Source: an uncultured Sphaerochaeta sp.
Lineage (GTDB): Bacteria; Spirochaetota; Spirochaetia; Sphaerochaetales; Sphaerochaetaceae
Length of the DNA stretch: 64,000 nt
Reading direction: 5' to 3'
NCBI RefSeq assembly: GCF_963676285.1
Contig: NZ_OY781063.1
Location: 2,480,001 to 2,544,000, forward strand
Shown here: positions 50,956-59,919 of the stretch, in pieces
How positions within the stretch are numbered: the first letter of the stretch is position 1
Layout of the letters: every line of letters begins with the position of its first letter
The notes under the pieces: generated by a model
The model's database searches: none
The model's input: only the letters and a program-made list of their open reading frames with translations
Told to the model about the DNA's origin: nothing
Translations under genes and position numbers: made by a program

Positions 50956-53268
50956 ATGCAGGATTCACAGCGTTGCATCGGAATATTCACCGCAGGATTG
51001 GACGATGAATATCAGTCGGCCATCTGGCATGCCATTGAAAGGGAAGCGGCAAAGCGGCAAATGGGAACCATCTCCTTTATTGGCTCCCGCCTTGGATCTC
51101 CCATTGCCAGTGAAGCCTCTTCCAACCTTGCGTATCATCTTGCCTCCGAGCAAACCATTGATGGGCTGATCATTGTTGCCTCTTCACTTGCATCATATTT
51201 CACCACCATGGACCTGAATAAGTTCTTTGCTCCATGGTCCGCTCTGCCCAGGGTATCCATAGGGATGCACATGCAGGGCATGAGTGATATTACTGCAGAA
51301 GGAGAAGAGAGCTTGCGTACTCTGGTGGACCACTTGGTGACAGTCCATCACAGACGTCGGTTTGCTATTGTTACAGGCCCGAAAACCCATGAGGAGTCAG
51401 TCAAGAGGCTTCAGGCTTGTAGGCAGGCCCTTGCAGATAATGATATCACTATTGACGAGAAACTTGTTAAGTCAGGAACATTCACTGACGAATCAGGGAG
51501 TGAAGTAGTGCGATACTTCATGGAATCGGAGAGTTCTTTTGATGCCTTGATCTGTCTCAATGACCGGATGGCTTTCGGGGCCATGCAAGAGCTCTCGAAG
51601 TGGAATATCCGTGTGCCTGATGATGTATCCCTGATTGGATTTGACGGAATAGACCCCTCTCGCTACAGTATTCCCCCACTGACAACCGTAGTACAACCAT
51701 TGCATGAAATGGGAGTAATTGCTGTTGATATCCTCGATAGGATCATGGCAGGTGGGGAAGAAGAACACATCTCCCTTCCATGCTCACCGGTAATCAGGGA
51801 GTCCTGCGGTTGTAATCCTCATGTGCACTTTACCCCGGGGCTTCATGAGATGCCGAGTTATGCCACACCGGCTGAACGTTTGGCAGTGAAAGACTTGGTT
51901 CTCCTTGTCCAGCGGGGTGACTACCATCAGATGATTGCCCGACTCAACCGTGCACTGGATGATACTACCTCAGAGAGTGGTTCTCTTCATCGGTGGAATG
52001 AGTACCTTTCAGTGGTGGAGTATAAATCTCGTAACCAAAGCACACTCAGTACCAAGACCCTTGCAATGCTTATGGGAGCAGCCCGTGCATTGACAGGGGA
52101 TAAGATTGGTCGCTTTCAGGCAGCAAAACGGGTAGCAGCGGAAAATTCATTTGAAACCCTCAGAAAGGTGAGTGCCATGCTCAGCGGTACCTTCGAGATG
52201 GGGGAGTTGATCACCAACTTGAAACATGGGTTGCAGCTCTTTGGTATCGATCGTGGATATCTGGTGAGATTTCTGAACCACAACCGAAAAGCTCGGCTTA
52301 TGATGACCGTTCAACAGGAAGTACTCCCTCTATCAGCGTTTTCAAAAGACTTCCCTGCCCAGCATATCCTGCCCCCCAGCCTAAGTTCTGAATGGAGGAC
52401 CCAGCGTTGGGTCCTCTTGCCCTTGGTATATCTTGATGAACCTCTTGGTTATTTCTTGGTTCCCTTTGGTACTGTCCGCCCTGCTCTCTATGATGTACTG
52501 CAAGAGCAGATCTCAAGCAACCTGAAAGGCTCACTGCTTCTCCAGCAGATCAGGGAACATGAGAAAAACCTTGAGGAACAGGTGGCCTTGCGTACACGCG
52601 ATCTCTCCCAGGAGATCAAGCGGAGAACTGAACTGGAACAGGAAGTTATGGAGATTTCCACGAGGACGATGGAACGTATCGGGCAGGAGTTGCATGATGA
52701 CCTATGCCAATATCTTCTTGGCATCTCTCTGCTCGCCTCTTCGGCACAGCAACAACTCGAAAGCAACCAGGAAGCTCAGAAAGAGAGCCTTAGGAAAATC
52801 AGTGAGCATCTCGGTGAGGCCATCGGAAAGATCAAGACCATCAGCCGTGGACTGATGCCCATGGAATTGGAACCCCACAGTTTCTTGGAGCGCCTGGAGG
52901 CCTTAGTGGGTGATAATCTTCGGTTGGTGGCAATTGATATCGATGTAAATGTGGACCCAGCCTTTTCCATACAGGACAAGACCAGGGAACTGAATATCTT
53001 TAGGATTGTCCAAGAAGCATTGACCAATGCCATTAAACACTCAAAGGCAAATCATATAGAAATATCCTCAGCAAGAAAGTTTAATACTGATGGTTCCAGT
53101 ATCCTCTCCCTGGAAGTTCGCGATGATGGGACAGGACTCCCTCAGCAGATTCAAGGAGAAGGGCTTGGCTTGAGAATTATGCAGAACAGAGCTGCGATGG
53201 CTGATGCAAAGCTCACCCTTGAGAGTGATGATGAGGGGACCACCGCTCTGATTGAATTCAAGGAGTAG
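50956..53268 (+). CDS. Soluble sensor histidine kinase with a LacI-type sugar-binding input domain
   Basis: Protein of 770 aa. Residues 1 to about 290 are a type I periplasmic-binding-like domain of the LacI/GalR effector kind (IGIFTAGLDDEYQSAIW, LICLNDRMAFGAM, SLIGFDGIDPSRYS) but without the helix-turn-helix. A GAF-like middle part (about 400-540) follows, then a coiled coil, then the HisKA_3 phosphoacceptor QELHDDLCQ (H580) and an HATPase domain with N-box IVQEALTNAIKHSKA, DDGTGLP and GEGLGLRIM. No membrane helix or signal is seen, so it senses a cytoplasmic sugar. Its partner regulator starts 3 nt downstream. Confidence 0.9.
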   Translation: MQDSQRCIGIFTAGLDDEYQSAIWHAIEREAAKRQMGTISFIGSRLGSPIASEASSNLAYHLASEQTIDGLIIVASSLASYFTTMDLNKFFAPWSALPRVSIGMHMQGMSDITAEGEESLRTLVDHLVTVHHRRRFAIVTGPKTHEESVKRLQACRQALADNDITIDEKLVKSGTFTDESGSEVVRYFMESESSFDALICLNDRMAFGAMQELSKWNIRVPDDVSLIGFDGIDPSRYSIPPLTTVVQPLHEMGVIAVDILDRIMAGGEEEHISLPCSPVIRESCGCNPHVHFTPGLHEMPSYATPAERLAVKDLVLLVQRGDYHQMIARLNRALDDTTSESGSLHRWNEYLSVVEYKSRNQSTLSTKTLAMLMGAARALTGDKIGRFQAAKRVAAENSFETLRKVSAMLSGTFEMGELITNLKHGLQLFGIDRGYLVRFLNHNRKARLMMTVQQEVLPLSAFSKDFPAQHILPPSLSSEWRTQRWVLLPLVYLDEPLGYFLVPFGTVRPALYDVLQEQISSNLKGSLLLQQIREHEKNLEEQVALRTRDLSQEIKRRTELEQEVMEISTRTMERIGQELHDDLCQYLLGISLLASSAQQQLESNQEAQKESLRKISEHLGEAIGKIKTISRGLMPMELEPHSFLERLEALVGDNLRLVAIDIDVNVDPAFSIQDKTRELNIFRIVQEALTNAIKHSKANHIEISSARKFNTDGSSILSLEVRDDGTGLPQQIQGEGLGLRIMQNRAAMADAKLTLESDDEGTTALIEFKE

Positions 53269-53271
53269 GGA

Positions 53272-53928
53272 ATGCACAAAATTGTTCGGTTTCTGATTGT
53301 AGATGACCACCCACTTTTCCGCCAAGGTTTGGTGAGCGTCATAGAGAATGTGAGAACCTACCAAGTACGAGCTCAGGCAACCACCATCACAGAAGCGCTT
53401 ACCCTGCTGGAAAAGACAGAAGTGGATGTTGCGCTTGTCGATATCTCACTCCAACAAGAGAACGGATTGGAGTTGGTTAAAACCCTCAAGGCATGCAAGC
53501 CAGAGGTTCTTTCCATTGTTGTCTCCATGTATGATGAACTTATCTATGCTTCCAGCGCACTCAAGGCTGGTGCACGTGGGTACGTGATGAAGCAGGAAGC
53601 TGCTTCCTCGCTCCTTAAAGCAATCGAGACAGTGATTAAGGGAAAAGTCTATCTCTCAAATGATATGAGGGAGAGAATGTTGGATACCATGCTACTGCAA
53701 GAATCCTCGCAGGAGATAGACCCGGTTGAGCTGCTCAGTCTCCGGGAAATGGAAGTGCTCCGCTTGCTTGGACAGGGCTTTGGTGTCTCTGAGATAGGAA
53801 AGAACCTTAATCTCTCGGTCAAGACGATCAATGTCTACCGGGACAATATCCGTCATAAGCTCTCCATCAGTGATGCAGGAACACTGCGCAAGTTTGCCAT
53901 TAAATGGGTGAAGAGCAACGAGATGTAA
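53272..53928 (+). CDS. NarL/FixJ-type response regulator
   Basis: Two-component response regulator of 218 aa. The receiver domain has DDHP near the start, phosphoacceptor Asp in ALVDISLQ (D57) and Lys in GYVMKQEA. The C-terminal LuxR-type helix-turn-helix is LSLREMEVLRLLGQGFGVSE then LSVKTINVYRDNIRHKL. It is phosphorylated by the kinase at 50956 and likely activates the following ABC/GH3 operon. Palindromes at 53934 and 54076 are candidate sites. Confidence 0.93.
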   Translation: MHKIVRFLIVDDHPLFRQGLVSVIENVRTYQVRAQATTITEALTLLEKTEVDVALVDISLQQENGLELVKTLKACKPEVLSIVVSMYDELIYASSALKAGARGYVMKQEAASSLLKAIETVIKGKVYLSNDMRERMLDTMLLQESSQEIDPVELLSLREMEVLRLLGQGFGVSEIGKNLNLSVKTINVYRDNIRHKLSISDAGTLRKFAIKWVKSNEM

Positions 53929-53933
53929 GTATC

Positions 53934-53951
53934 ATAGGACATTTGTCCTAT
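53934..53951. promoter_or_regulatory. Inverted repeat after the response-regulator gene
   Basis: ATAGGACA-TT-TGTCCTAT, perfect 8-bp arms with a 2-nt centre, starting 5 nt after the stop. Two-nt spacing resembles NarL-type 7-2-7 sites. With a T-rich tail it could also serve as a weak terminator. Confidence 0.5.
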
Positions 53952-54075
53952 TCATTTTCAAGGCAAAAGCCCAGTGGCGTTCCCCATGGTGTTCACATAG
54001 CATGGTGATTGTAGGGCTCCCTATTCTGTACAGGCGTTGTACGAATACACGGGAAATCTATGCAAGTCTCATTTG

Positions 54076-54092
54076 TATGTCAGTTTGACATA
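54076..54092. promoter_or_regulatory. Inverted repeat in the leader of the sugar-binding protein gene
   Basis: TATGTCA-GTT-TGACATA, perfect 7-bp arms, 23 nt before the ATG and just upstream of AAGGAGG. Either a DNA operator or an RNA hairpin close to the ribosome-binding site. Confidence 0.5.
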
Positions 54093-54115
54093 GAGTTAAG
54101 TAAGGAGGAATCTGT

Positions 54116-55465
54116 ATGAAACGGAACATGCGTATTGTAGTCAGTCTGTTGCTGATTTGTTGCATGAGTCTCTCACTGTTTGCAGCCGGCCAGGCAGAGG
54201 CAGCAAAACCTGCTCGTAAGGTGATCAACCTGTGGAGCTTCACTGATGAAGTCCCCAAAATGTTGGAGAAGTACAAAGAACTGAATCCTGATTTCGATTA
54301 TGAGATCAACACAACCATCATTGCTACCACTGATGGTGCGTATCAACCAGCACTTGACCAGGCATTGGCAAGTAGTGGTGATAATGCTCCTGACATTTAC
54401 TGTGCTGAGTCTGCATTTGTACTCAAGTACACCCAGGGCGACGCAGCTCATTTTGCAGCTCCCTACAAGGATCTTGGAATTGATGTAAACGCCAAGCTCA
54501 AGGAAGCCGACATTGCACAGTACACCGTTGATATCGGTACCAACCCTGATGGTGATTTGGTCGGACTTGGTTACCAGGCTACCGGTGGTGCATTCATCTA
54601 CCGCCGCTCTATTGCAAAGGACGTCTGGGGAACTGACGATCCTGCAGTGATCAAAACCAAAGTCGGTCCCGGTTGGGACAAGTTCTTCAAGGCTGCAGAA
54701 GACCTGAAGAAGAAAGGATACGGAATCATCAGCGGTGATGGAGATATCTGGCACGCCATCGAAGGCAGCAGCGATAAGGGCTGGATTGTAGACGGAAAAC
54801 TCTACATCGATCCCGATCGTGAAGCATTCCTTGATGTAGCAAAGATGCTGATTGACAAAGGTTACCACAATGATACCCGTGACTGGACCGATGCATGGTT
54901 CGCTGACATGAAGGACGCTGGCGAAAAGCCTATCTTCGGGTTCTTCGGCCCAGCTTGGTTGATCAACTACGTCATGGCTGGTAATAGCGGTGGAACCAAG
55001 CCTGGTGAAGGCACCTATGGGGACTGGGCGGTTTGTGAACCTCCTGTTGGATTCTTCTGGGGTGGCACATGGGTACTTGCAAACGACAAGAGTCCTGTCA
55101 AGGACGCAGTTGGAGAGATCATCGAGTGGATTACCCTCGACAGTTCCAACACCGGTCTGCAGTACTACTGGGCAAACGGCACCCTCAATGGTCCTGGTGG
55201 AACCAAGGATACCGTTGCTTCCGGAACCGTCATGAGCAAGAGTGATGGAACCTTGCCCTTCCTCGGTGGACAGGATATGTTCGACGTATTCGTTCCCGCT
55301 GGCAAGTTTGCTACCGGTAAGAACAAGACCCAGTATGATGAAACCATCAATATCTACTGGCGTGACCAGGTCCGTGAATATAGCAATGGCAACAAGACCC
55401 GTAGTCAGGCTATCGCAGACTTCAAGCAGCAGGTTGCTGACAACCTCGCAATTGACGTTGATTAA
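54116..55465 (+). CDS. Sugar ABC transporter substrate-binding protein (family 1)
   Basis: Extracellular solute-binding protein of 449 aa for an oligosaccharide or glycoside. The signal peptide ends in SLFAAGQAEA, matching the ending used at 7170 and 34552. The mature part begins VINLWSFTDEVPKMLEKYKEL, followed by DNAPDIYCAES and a C-terminal ligand-binding region rich in Trp and Gly. AAGGAGG precedes the ATG. It is the first gene of the importer operon controlled by the upstream two-component system. The ligand is probably a beta-glucoside or xyloside given the GH3 enzyme. Confidence 0.9.
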   Translation: MKRNMRIVVSLLLICCMSLSLFAAGQAEAAKPARKVINLWSFTDEVPKMLEKYKELNPDFDYEINTTIIATTDGAYQPALDQALASSGDNAPDIYCAESAFVLKYTQGDAAHFAAPYKDLGIDVNAKLKEADIAQYTVDIGTNPDGDLVGLGYQATGGAFIYRRSIAKDVWGTDDPAVIKTKVGPGWDKFFKAAEDLKKKGYGIISGDGDIWHAIEGSSDKGWIVDGKLYIDPDREAFLDVAKMLIDKGYHNDTRDWTDAWFADMKDAGEKPIFGFFGPAWLINYVMAGNSGGTKPGEGTYGDWAVCEPPVGFFWGGTWVLANDKSPVKDAVGEIIEWITLDSSNTGLQYYWANGTLNGPGGTKDTVASGTVMSKSDGTLPFLGGQDMFDVFVPAGKFATGKNKTQYDETINIYWRDQVREYSNGNKTRSQAIADFKQQVADNLAIDVD

Positions 55466-55479
55466 TGGATCAATGATTG

Positions 55480-55515
55480 CCAGGTGTAGGTAACCCCTGC
55501 ACCTGGCTTATTTTG
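55480..55515 (+). terminator. Intercistronic hairpin with T-rich tail after the binding-protein gene
   Basis: CCAGGTGTAG (55480-55489) pairs with CTGCACCTGG (55497-55506, one G-U pair) around a 7-nt loop, then CTTATTTTG. It is likely a partial terminator that gives more binding protein than permease. Confidence 0.7.
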
Positions 55516-55577
55516 CTCCAAGCATCGCAGGGAAGATATCGGTCGATGCAAGGTGAATTTTTCTGGAGGACTTGCTC

Positions 55578-56543
55578 ATGCGCAAAAACAACATCAGCTA
55601 TGCAAAGTACGGGTATCTATTTTCCATCCCTTTCGTGCTTGCCTTTCTCATCTTCAATCTGTATCCGACGATATATACCGTTGTTATTGGATTTACCGAC
55701 CTCAGGGGACTGGGGCGTACCACCTTCAAGTTCTTGGAAGACCCGTTCCAGAATTATAAAAGCATCCTCAATAACGCGACCTTTTTACGGTCACTGCAAA
55801 CTACCTTCATTATTTGGATTTTTAACTTTATTCCCCAGGTTCTCTTGGCACTGTTGTTGACCGCATGGTTCACCAATAGGCGCCTGAAAGTTAAGGCACA
55901 GGGATTGTTCAAGGTATTGATTTATATGCCGAATATCATTACCGCTGCAACCATCGCAATCCTGTTCAACTCCCTTACGGGCTATCCCAAGGGGCCAATC
56001 AATGACTTACTGATGAAAATAGGCATCCTGGATGCACCATCAAACTTCCACGTGCAGAGTGGGACCGCCCGCGGGGTGGTATCCTTTATACAGTTCTGGA
56101 TGTGGTATGGACACTCCATGATCATCCTGATTGCTGGTGTGTTGGGCATCAACCCGACGTTGTTCGAAGCAGCCGAGGTTGATGGGGCAACACCTTCCCA
56201 GATTTTCTTCAGAATAACCCTGCCCAGACTGAAGACAATCTTGCTGTATGTTCTGGTAACCGGTCTAATCGGCGGTATCCAGATGTTCGATATTCCCAGG
56301 CTCTTCCTTTGGGGAGGCCCGGACAATGCGACACTTACCTCGAGTGTATTCATCTACAACCAAGCATTCGCTGGAAGCTATCTGTACAACCGAGCATCGG
56401 CAGCAAGCATGATAGTCTTCATCATCATCCTGGTGCTCTCAGGTATCATGTTCTATTCCATGCGTGACAGGGCTGAGATCAAACTCCGGAAATTTGAAAA
56501 GAACCGACTGAAGGAAGAAAAGAGGATGGGGGGAGTACGATGA
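55578..56543 (+). CDS. Sugar ABC transporter permease (MalF/UgpA type)
   Basis: Membrane subunit of 321 aa with six helices. The N-terminal segment is YLFSIPFVLAFLIFNLYPTIY and the EAA loop that docks the ATPase is EAAEVDGATPSQIFFRITLP. The frame opens with a TTG at 55572, but the ATG at 55578 has GGAGGA 7 nt upstream. It overlaps the next permease by 4 nt. No ATPase gene lies in the locus, so a shared MsmX-like ATPase encoded elsewhere is expected. Confidence 0.92.
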   Translation: MRKNNISYAKYGYLFSIPFVLAFLIFNLYPTIYTVVIGFTDLRGLGRTTFKFLEDPFQNYKSILNNATFLRSLQTTFIIWIFNFIPQVLLALLLTAWFTNRRLKVKAQGLFKVLIYMPNIITAATIAILFNSLTGYPKGPINDLLMKIGILDAPSNFHVQSGTARGVVSFIQFWMWYGHSMIILIAGVLGINPTLFEAAEVDGATPSQIFFRITLPRLKTILLYVLVTGLIGGIQMFDIPRLFLWGGPDNATLTSSVFIYNQAFAGSYLYNRASAASMIVFIIILVLSGIMFYSMRDRAEIKLRKFEKNRLKEEKRMGGVR

Positions 56544-57385
56544 GAGGAATGAGAGCAACTACCAACCTGAAAAAGACAGGTATCTATATTGTGTGCATTT
56601 TTCTTGCACTCTTGAGCATATTTCCTTTCTGGGTCATGTTCATGAACGCAACACGCAGTACCTTTGAAATACAGCAGAGTTCCATCGGCCTGGTTCCTTC
56701 CAAGTATTTGATGAGTAACTGGCAGATACTGCAAGGAAAGACTTTTGATCCCATCGTCGGCTTCATTAATTCAATGCTCATCAGCACAGGAGCTACCCTC
56801 TGTGCAGTGTATTTCTCATCGCTGACAGCGTATGCCCTGGTTGCCTACAGTTGGAAACTACGCCAGCCATTCTTTACCTTCATCATGGCTGTCATGATGA
56901 TCCCAACCCAGGTCAGTGGTATAGGGTTTTATCAGTTCATGTATCGCATTGGGTGGACCAACAGCCTTTGGCCCCTGATCATACCTGCCACAGCAACTCC
57001 TGCAATGGTATTTTTCATGCGGCAGTACCTGATGGCATCTCTCTCGTTGGATATTGTTGACTCTGCAAGAATAGACGGTTCAAGGGAGTTCAATACCTTC
57101 AACAGGATCATACTGCCCATCATGAAACCGGCTATGGCAACACAGGCAATCTTCACCTTTGTATTCAATTGGAATCGTTTGTTCGAACCCTTGATTCTTC
57201 TTACCGATGGGGATAAGTATACCATGCCCATCATGGTAAGCCTGCTCAGGGGAGATATCTACAAGACAGAGTACGGTGCGGTCTACCTAGGGTTGTCGAT
57301 GACCGTTCTGCCCTTGTTCATCGTCTACTTCTCTCTCTCGAAGCACATTATTGCTGGAGTTGCATTAGGAGCACTGAAAGAGTAG
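56540..57385 (+). CDS. Sugar ABC transporter permease (MalG/UgpE type)
   Basis: Second membrane subunit, 281 aa, with six helices and the EAA-type loop DSARIDGSREFNTFNRIILP. GGGGGAG precedes the ATG, which overlaps the MalF-type gene as ATGA. It pairs with that subunit as a heterodimeric channel. The GH3 enzyme follows 46 nt later in the same direction. Confidence 0.92.
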   Translation: MRGMRATTNLKKTGIYIVCIFLALLSIFPFWVMFMNATRSTFEIQQSSIGLVPSKYLMSNWQILQGKTFDPIVGFINSMLISTGATLCAVYFSSLTAYALVAYSWKLRQPFFTFIMAVMMIPTQVSGIGFYQFMYRIGWTNSLWPLIIPATATPAMVFFMRQYLMASLSLDIVDSARIDGSREFNTFNRIILPIMKPAMATQAIFTFVFNWNRLFEPLILLTDGDKYTMPIMVSLLRGDIYKTEYGAVYLGLSMTVLPLFIVYFSLSKHIIAGVALGALKE

Positions 57386-57431
57386 TCGGCCTTGAGGTAC
57401 AAGGATACTGAAATAAGGAGTTGTTAACACT

Positions 57432-59786
57432 ATGCAGCAGAATAAGGAACGTGCCTTGGAACTGCTCAGGAAGATGAGTATTGAAGAGAAAGTCTCCCAG
57501 TTGGTTTCTGCATGGCTTGAGATAGGAATAGATGGATCATTGCATGTACGCGAGTATGGGCAGGCTGAGATGCGTAGTGAAGACATCAAGGCAGAAGTTC
57601 TAGGTAAAGGCATCGGCCAACTCACCCGTCCCTATGGAACGATGGCAAATGATCCAGTACAGCAGGCAAAAGCGATCAACGAGATACAACGGTATCTCAT
57701 CAAGGAGACACGTCTGGGAATTCCAGCTCTCCTTCATGAGGAGTGCTTGACCGGTGCCATGGTGAAAGGTGCAACGATTTTTCCCTCTGCATTGAATTAT
57801 GGCAGCACCTGGGAACCTTCCTTGGTGGGCAACGTGGGAAAAGCAATCGGGGATGAACTCAGGAGTCTCGGGGTACATCAAGGCCTCGCTCCAGTCCTGG
57901 ATGTTGCTCGCGATGCGCGTTGGGGGCGCCTTGAGGAAACCTACGGGGAAGACCCTTACCTGTGTGGAGTAATGGGCATTTCTTATGTTCAAGGCCTGCA
58001 AGGAGAGAAACGAAGTCCGCTTGCAACACTCAAGCACTTTGTCGGGCACTCTGCCAGTGAGGGTGGGAGAAACCATGCACCGGTTCATATCGGTCCCTCA
58101 GAACTGCAAAATACTTTTGCTCTTCCGTTTGAGATGGTTGTCCGTCATACACACCCTGGTTCCGTAATGCCAGCCTATCATGACATTGATGGTGTTCCTT
58201 GTACCAGTAATCGCTCCTTGGTGACCGACTTGCTTAAACAACGATGGGGTTTCGATGGGTTGGTTGTTGCTGACTATGAAGCAGTTGTGCAACTGCTCCA
58301 TGACCATCGTGTTGCAGGAGATATGGCTGAAGCCGCCGCTTTGGCATTCAATGCTGGTATGGATATCGAATTGCCTGGATATACCGTATTCAAGGAGGGG
58401 TTGATCGAAGCCTTGTATCGTGGCTTGATCTCTAATGACGCGCTTGATGAGGCTGTGCTCCGTGTATTGGAAGAGAAGTACAACCAAGGCGTGTTCGAGC
58501 ATCCGTTCATCAAGGAAGAGGCGATCGAGCTGGGTACAGAAAAGAGCCATGCACTGGCAGTAGAGGTTGCTGAAAAGTCTCTTATCCTACTCAAGAATGA
58601 TGGGGTCCTTCCTTTGAAAAATGCAAAATCAGTTGCTCTTATCGGGCCTCTTGCCGACCATCCGTATGCGATGTTCGGTGGATACTCGACCCCGATTCAC
58701 CTCCAGGGATCCCATGGGCCTGAAGAGACAGTACCACCTCAGGCAATGACCATTCGCAGTGCACTCTCTGAGGCTCTGGGAGACATCCCCTTGACATTCG
58801 AGCCAGGGTGTATGCTCTACGAGAGTAAGGTAGAGAAAGCCATCTTCTTCCCAGGGGATGTTCCAGAGAGTGGAGAGGGATCCCATGAGCTCAGCGATGA
58901 TACCCAAGGGATAGAGAAAGCAGCCAAGGCTGCTTCTTCCGCGGATGTAACGGTCATGGTTGTTGGCGATATCGCTGGGCTGTTCCGCCAGGGTACAGTC
59001 GGTGAAGGTTCTGATGCCGATAGCCTGAAGCTTCCCGGGGTGCAAGAAGAACTCTTGGAGGCTGTGCTGGCTACAGGAAAACCTGTGGTGGTTGTTTTGG
59101 TGAGTGGAAGACCGTACACCATCCATGAAGCGGTTGATCATGCCAGTGCCATTCTTGCCGCTTGGCTCCCCGGTGAAGGGGGAGGGGAAGCTATCGCACG
59201 TACCTTGGTAGGGTTGAACAATCCAGGTGGGAAAACGACACTCTCGTTTCCCAAGAGTGCTGGTTCCATGCCATACGCGTATAATCACTTCAAGAAAGCT
59301 GGTGGGTTAAAGATCCAGCCACAGTTTGGAGCCGTGTATCCCTTTGGGCATGGACTGAGTTACACCACCTTCAGCTGGGATGATTTCCAGGTGGAAAACC
59401 CAATGATTCAGGGTGATGAAGAGTTCCGCTTCTCCCTTACAATAAGAAACGACGGGACTTATAGTGGTGATGAAATTGTGCAGGTCTATGTGCAAGACAA
59501 GGTTGCCTCCATTGTTCGGCCTGTGAAAGAACTGAAAGCTTTCAGCCGTGTCTCATTGCAGCCGGGAGAACAGAAACGTCTCTCTTTTACCCTGCCTGCA
59601 GACATGCTCTCATTTGTTGGTAGTGATGCAAGAAGAGTCCTTGAGAGCGGTGCTTTCTCTCTTCTTGTCGGCAAAAGTAGTGAAGACATTGTTTTCAGTG
59701 AAGAAATTGCAGTACTCGGGAAATCGAAAATATTTCCCAAGGATTGGCGATATATCTCTTCCGTTTCTGTCTCTGATTGTAATTAG
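57432..59786 (+). CDS. Glycoside hydrolase family 3 (beta-glucosidase / beta-xylosidase)
   Basis: Enzyme of 784 aa without signal peptide, so acting in the cytoplasm on imported glycosides. The GH3 N-terminal barrel has GLAPVLDVARDARWGRLEETYGEDP, KHFVGHS and the nucleophile Asp in GLVVADYEAV (D281). The C-terminal alpha/beta domain runs from about 375 (SLILLKNDGVLPL). A fibronectin-III-like domain ends the chain (GHGLSYTTFSWD and onward). The substrate, beta-glucosyl or beta-xylosyl, is not decided by sequence. It ends at a strong terminator. Confidence 0.92.
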   Translation: MQQNKERALELLRKMSIEEKVSQLVSAWLEIGIDGSLHVREYGQAEMRSEDIKAEVLGKGIGQLTRPYGTMANDPVQQAKAINEIQRYLIKETRLGIPALLHEECLTGAMVKGATIFPSALNYGSTWEPSLVGNVGKAIGDELRSLGVHQGLAPVLDVARDARWGRLEETYGEDPYLCGVMGISYVQGLQGEKRSPLATLKHFVGHSASEGGRNHAPVHIGPSELQNTFALPFEMVVRHTHPGSVMPAYHDIDGVPCTSNRSLVTDLLKQRWGFDGLVVADYEAVVQLLHDHRVAGDMAEAAALAFNAGMDIELPGYTVFKEGLIEALYRGLISNDALDEAVLRVLEEKYNQGVFEHPFIKEEAIELGTEKSHALAVEVAEKSLILLKNDGVLPLKNAKSVALIGPLADHPYAMFGGYSTPIHLQGSHGPEETVPPQAMTIRSALSEALGDIPLTFEPGCMLYESKVEKAIFFPGDVPESGEGSHELSDDTQGIEKAAKAASSADVTVMVVGDIAGLFRQGTVGEGSDADSLKLPGVQEELLEAVLATGKPVVVVLVSGRPYTIHEAVDHASAILAAWLPGEGGGEAIARTLVGLNNPGGKTTLSFPKSAGSMPYAYNHFKKAGGLKIQPQFGAVYPFGHGLSYTTFSWDDFQVENPMIQGDEEFRFSLTIRNDGTYSGDEIVQVYVQDKVASIVRPVKELKAFSRVSLQPGEQKRLSFTLPADMLSFVGSDARRVLESGAFSLLVGKSSEDIVFSEEIAVLGKSKIFPKDWRYISSVSVSDCN

Positions 59787-59806
59787 TTTCTTTTACCTCC
59801 ACGTTT

Positions 59807-59857
59807 GGCAACGTACTTGGTCATCCCTGCGGCCGGGTACGTTGCCTCTTTGCTTTT
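59807..59857 (+). terminator. Rho-independent terminator of the ABC/GH3 operon
   Basis: GGCAACGTAC (59807-59816) and GTACGTTGCC (59837-59846) form a perfect 10-bp stem, followed by TCTTTGCTTTT. It lies 21 nt after the GH3 stop. Confidence 0.92.
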
Positions 59858-59919
59858 CCTCGTGGATGTAACCTTGCAATTCTTTCACAGTGGACTATCA
59901 TTATATACGAGGTGCCACG

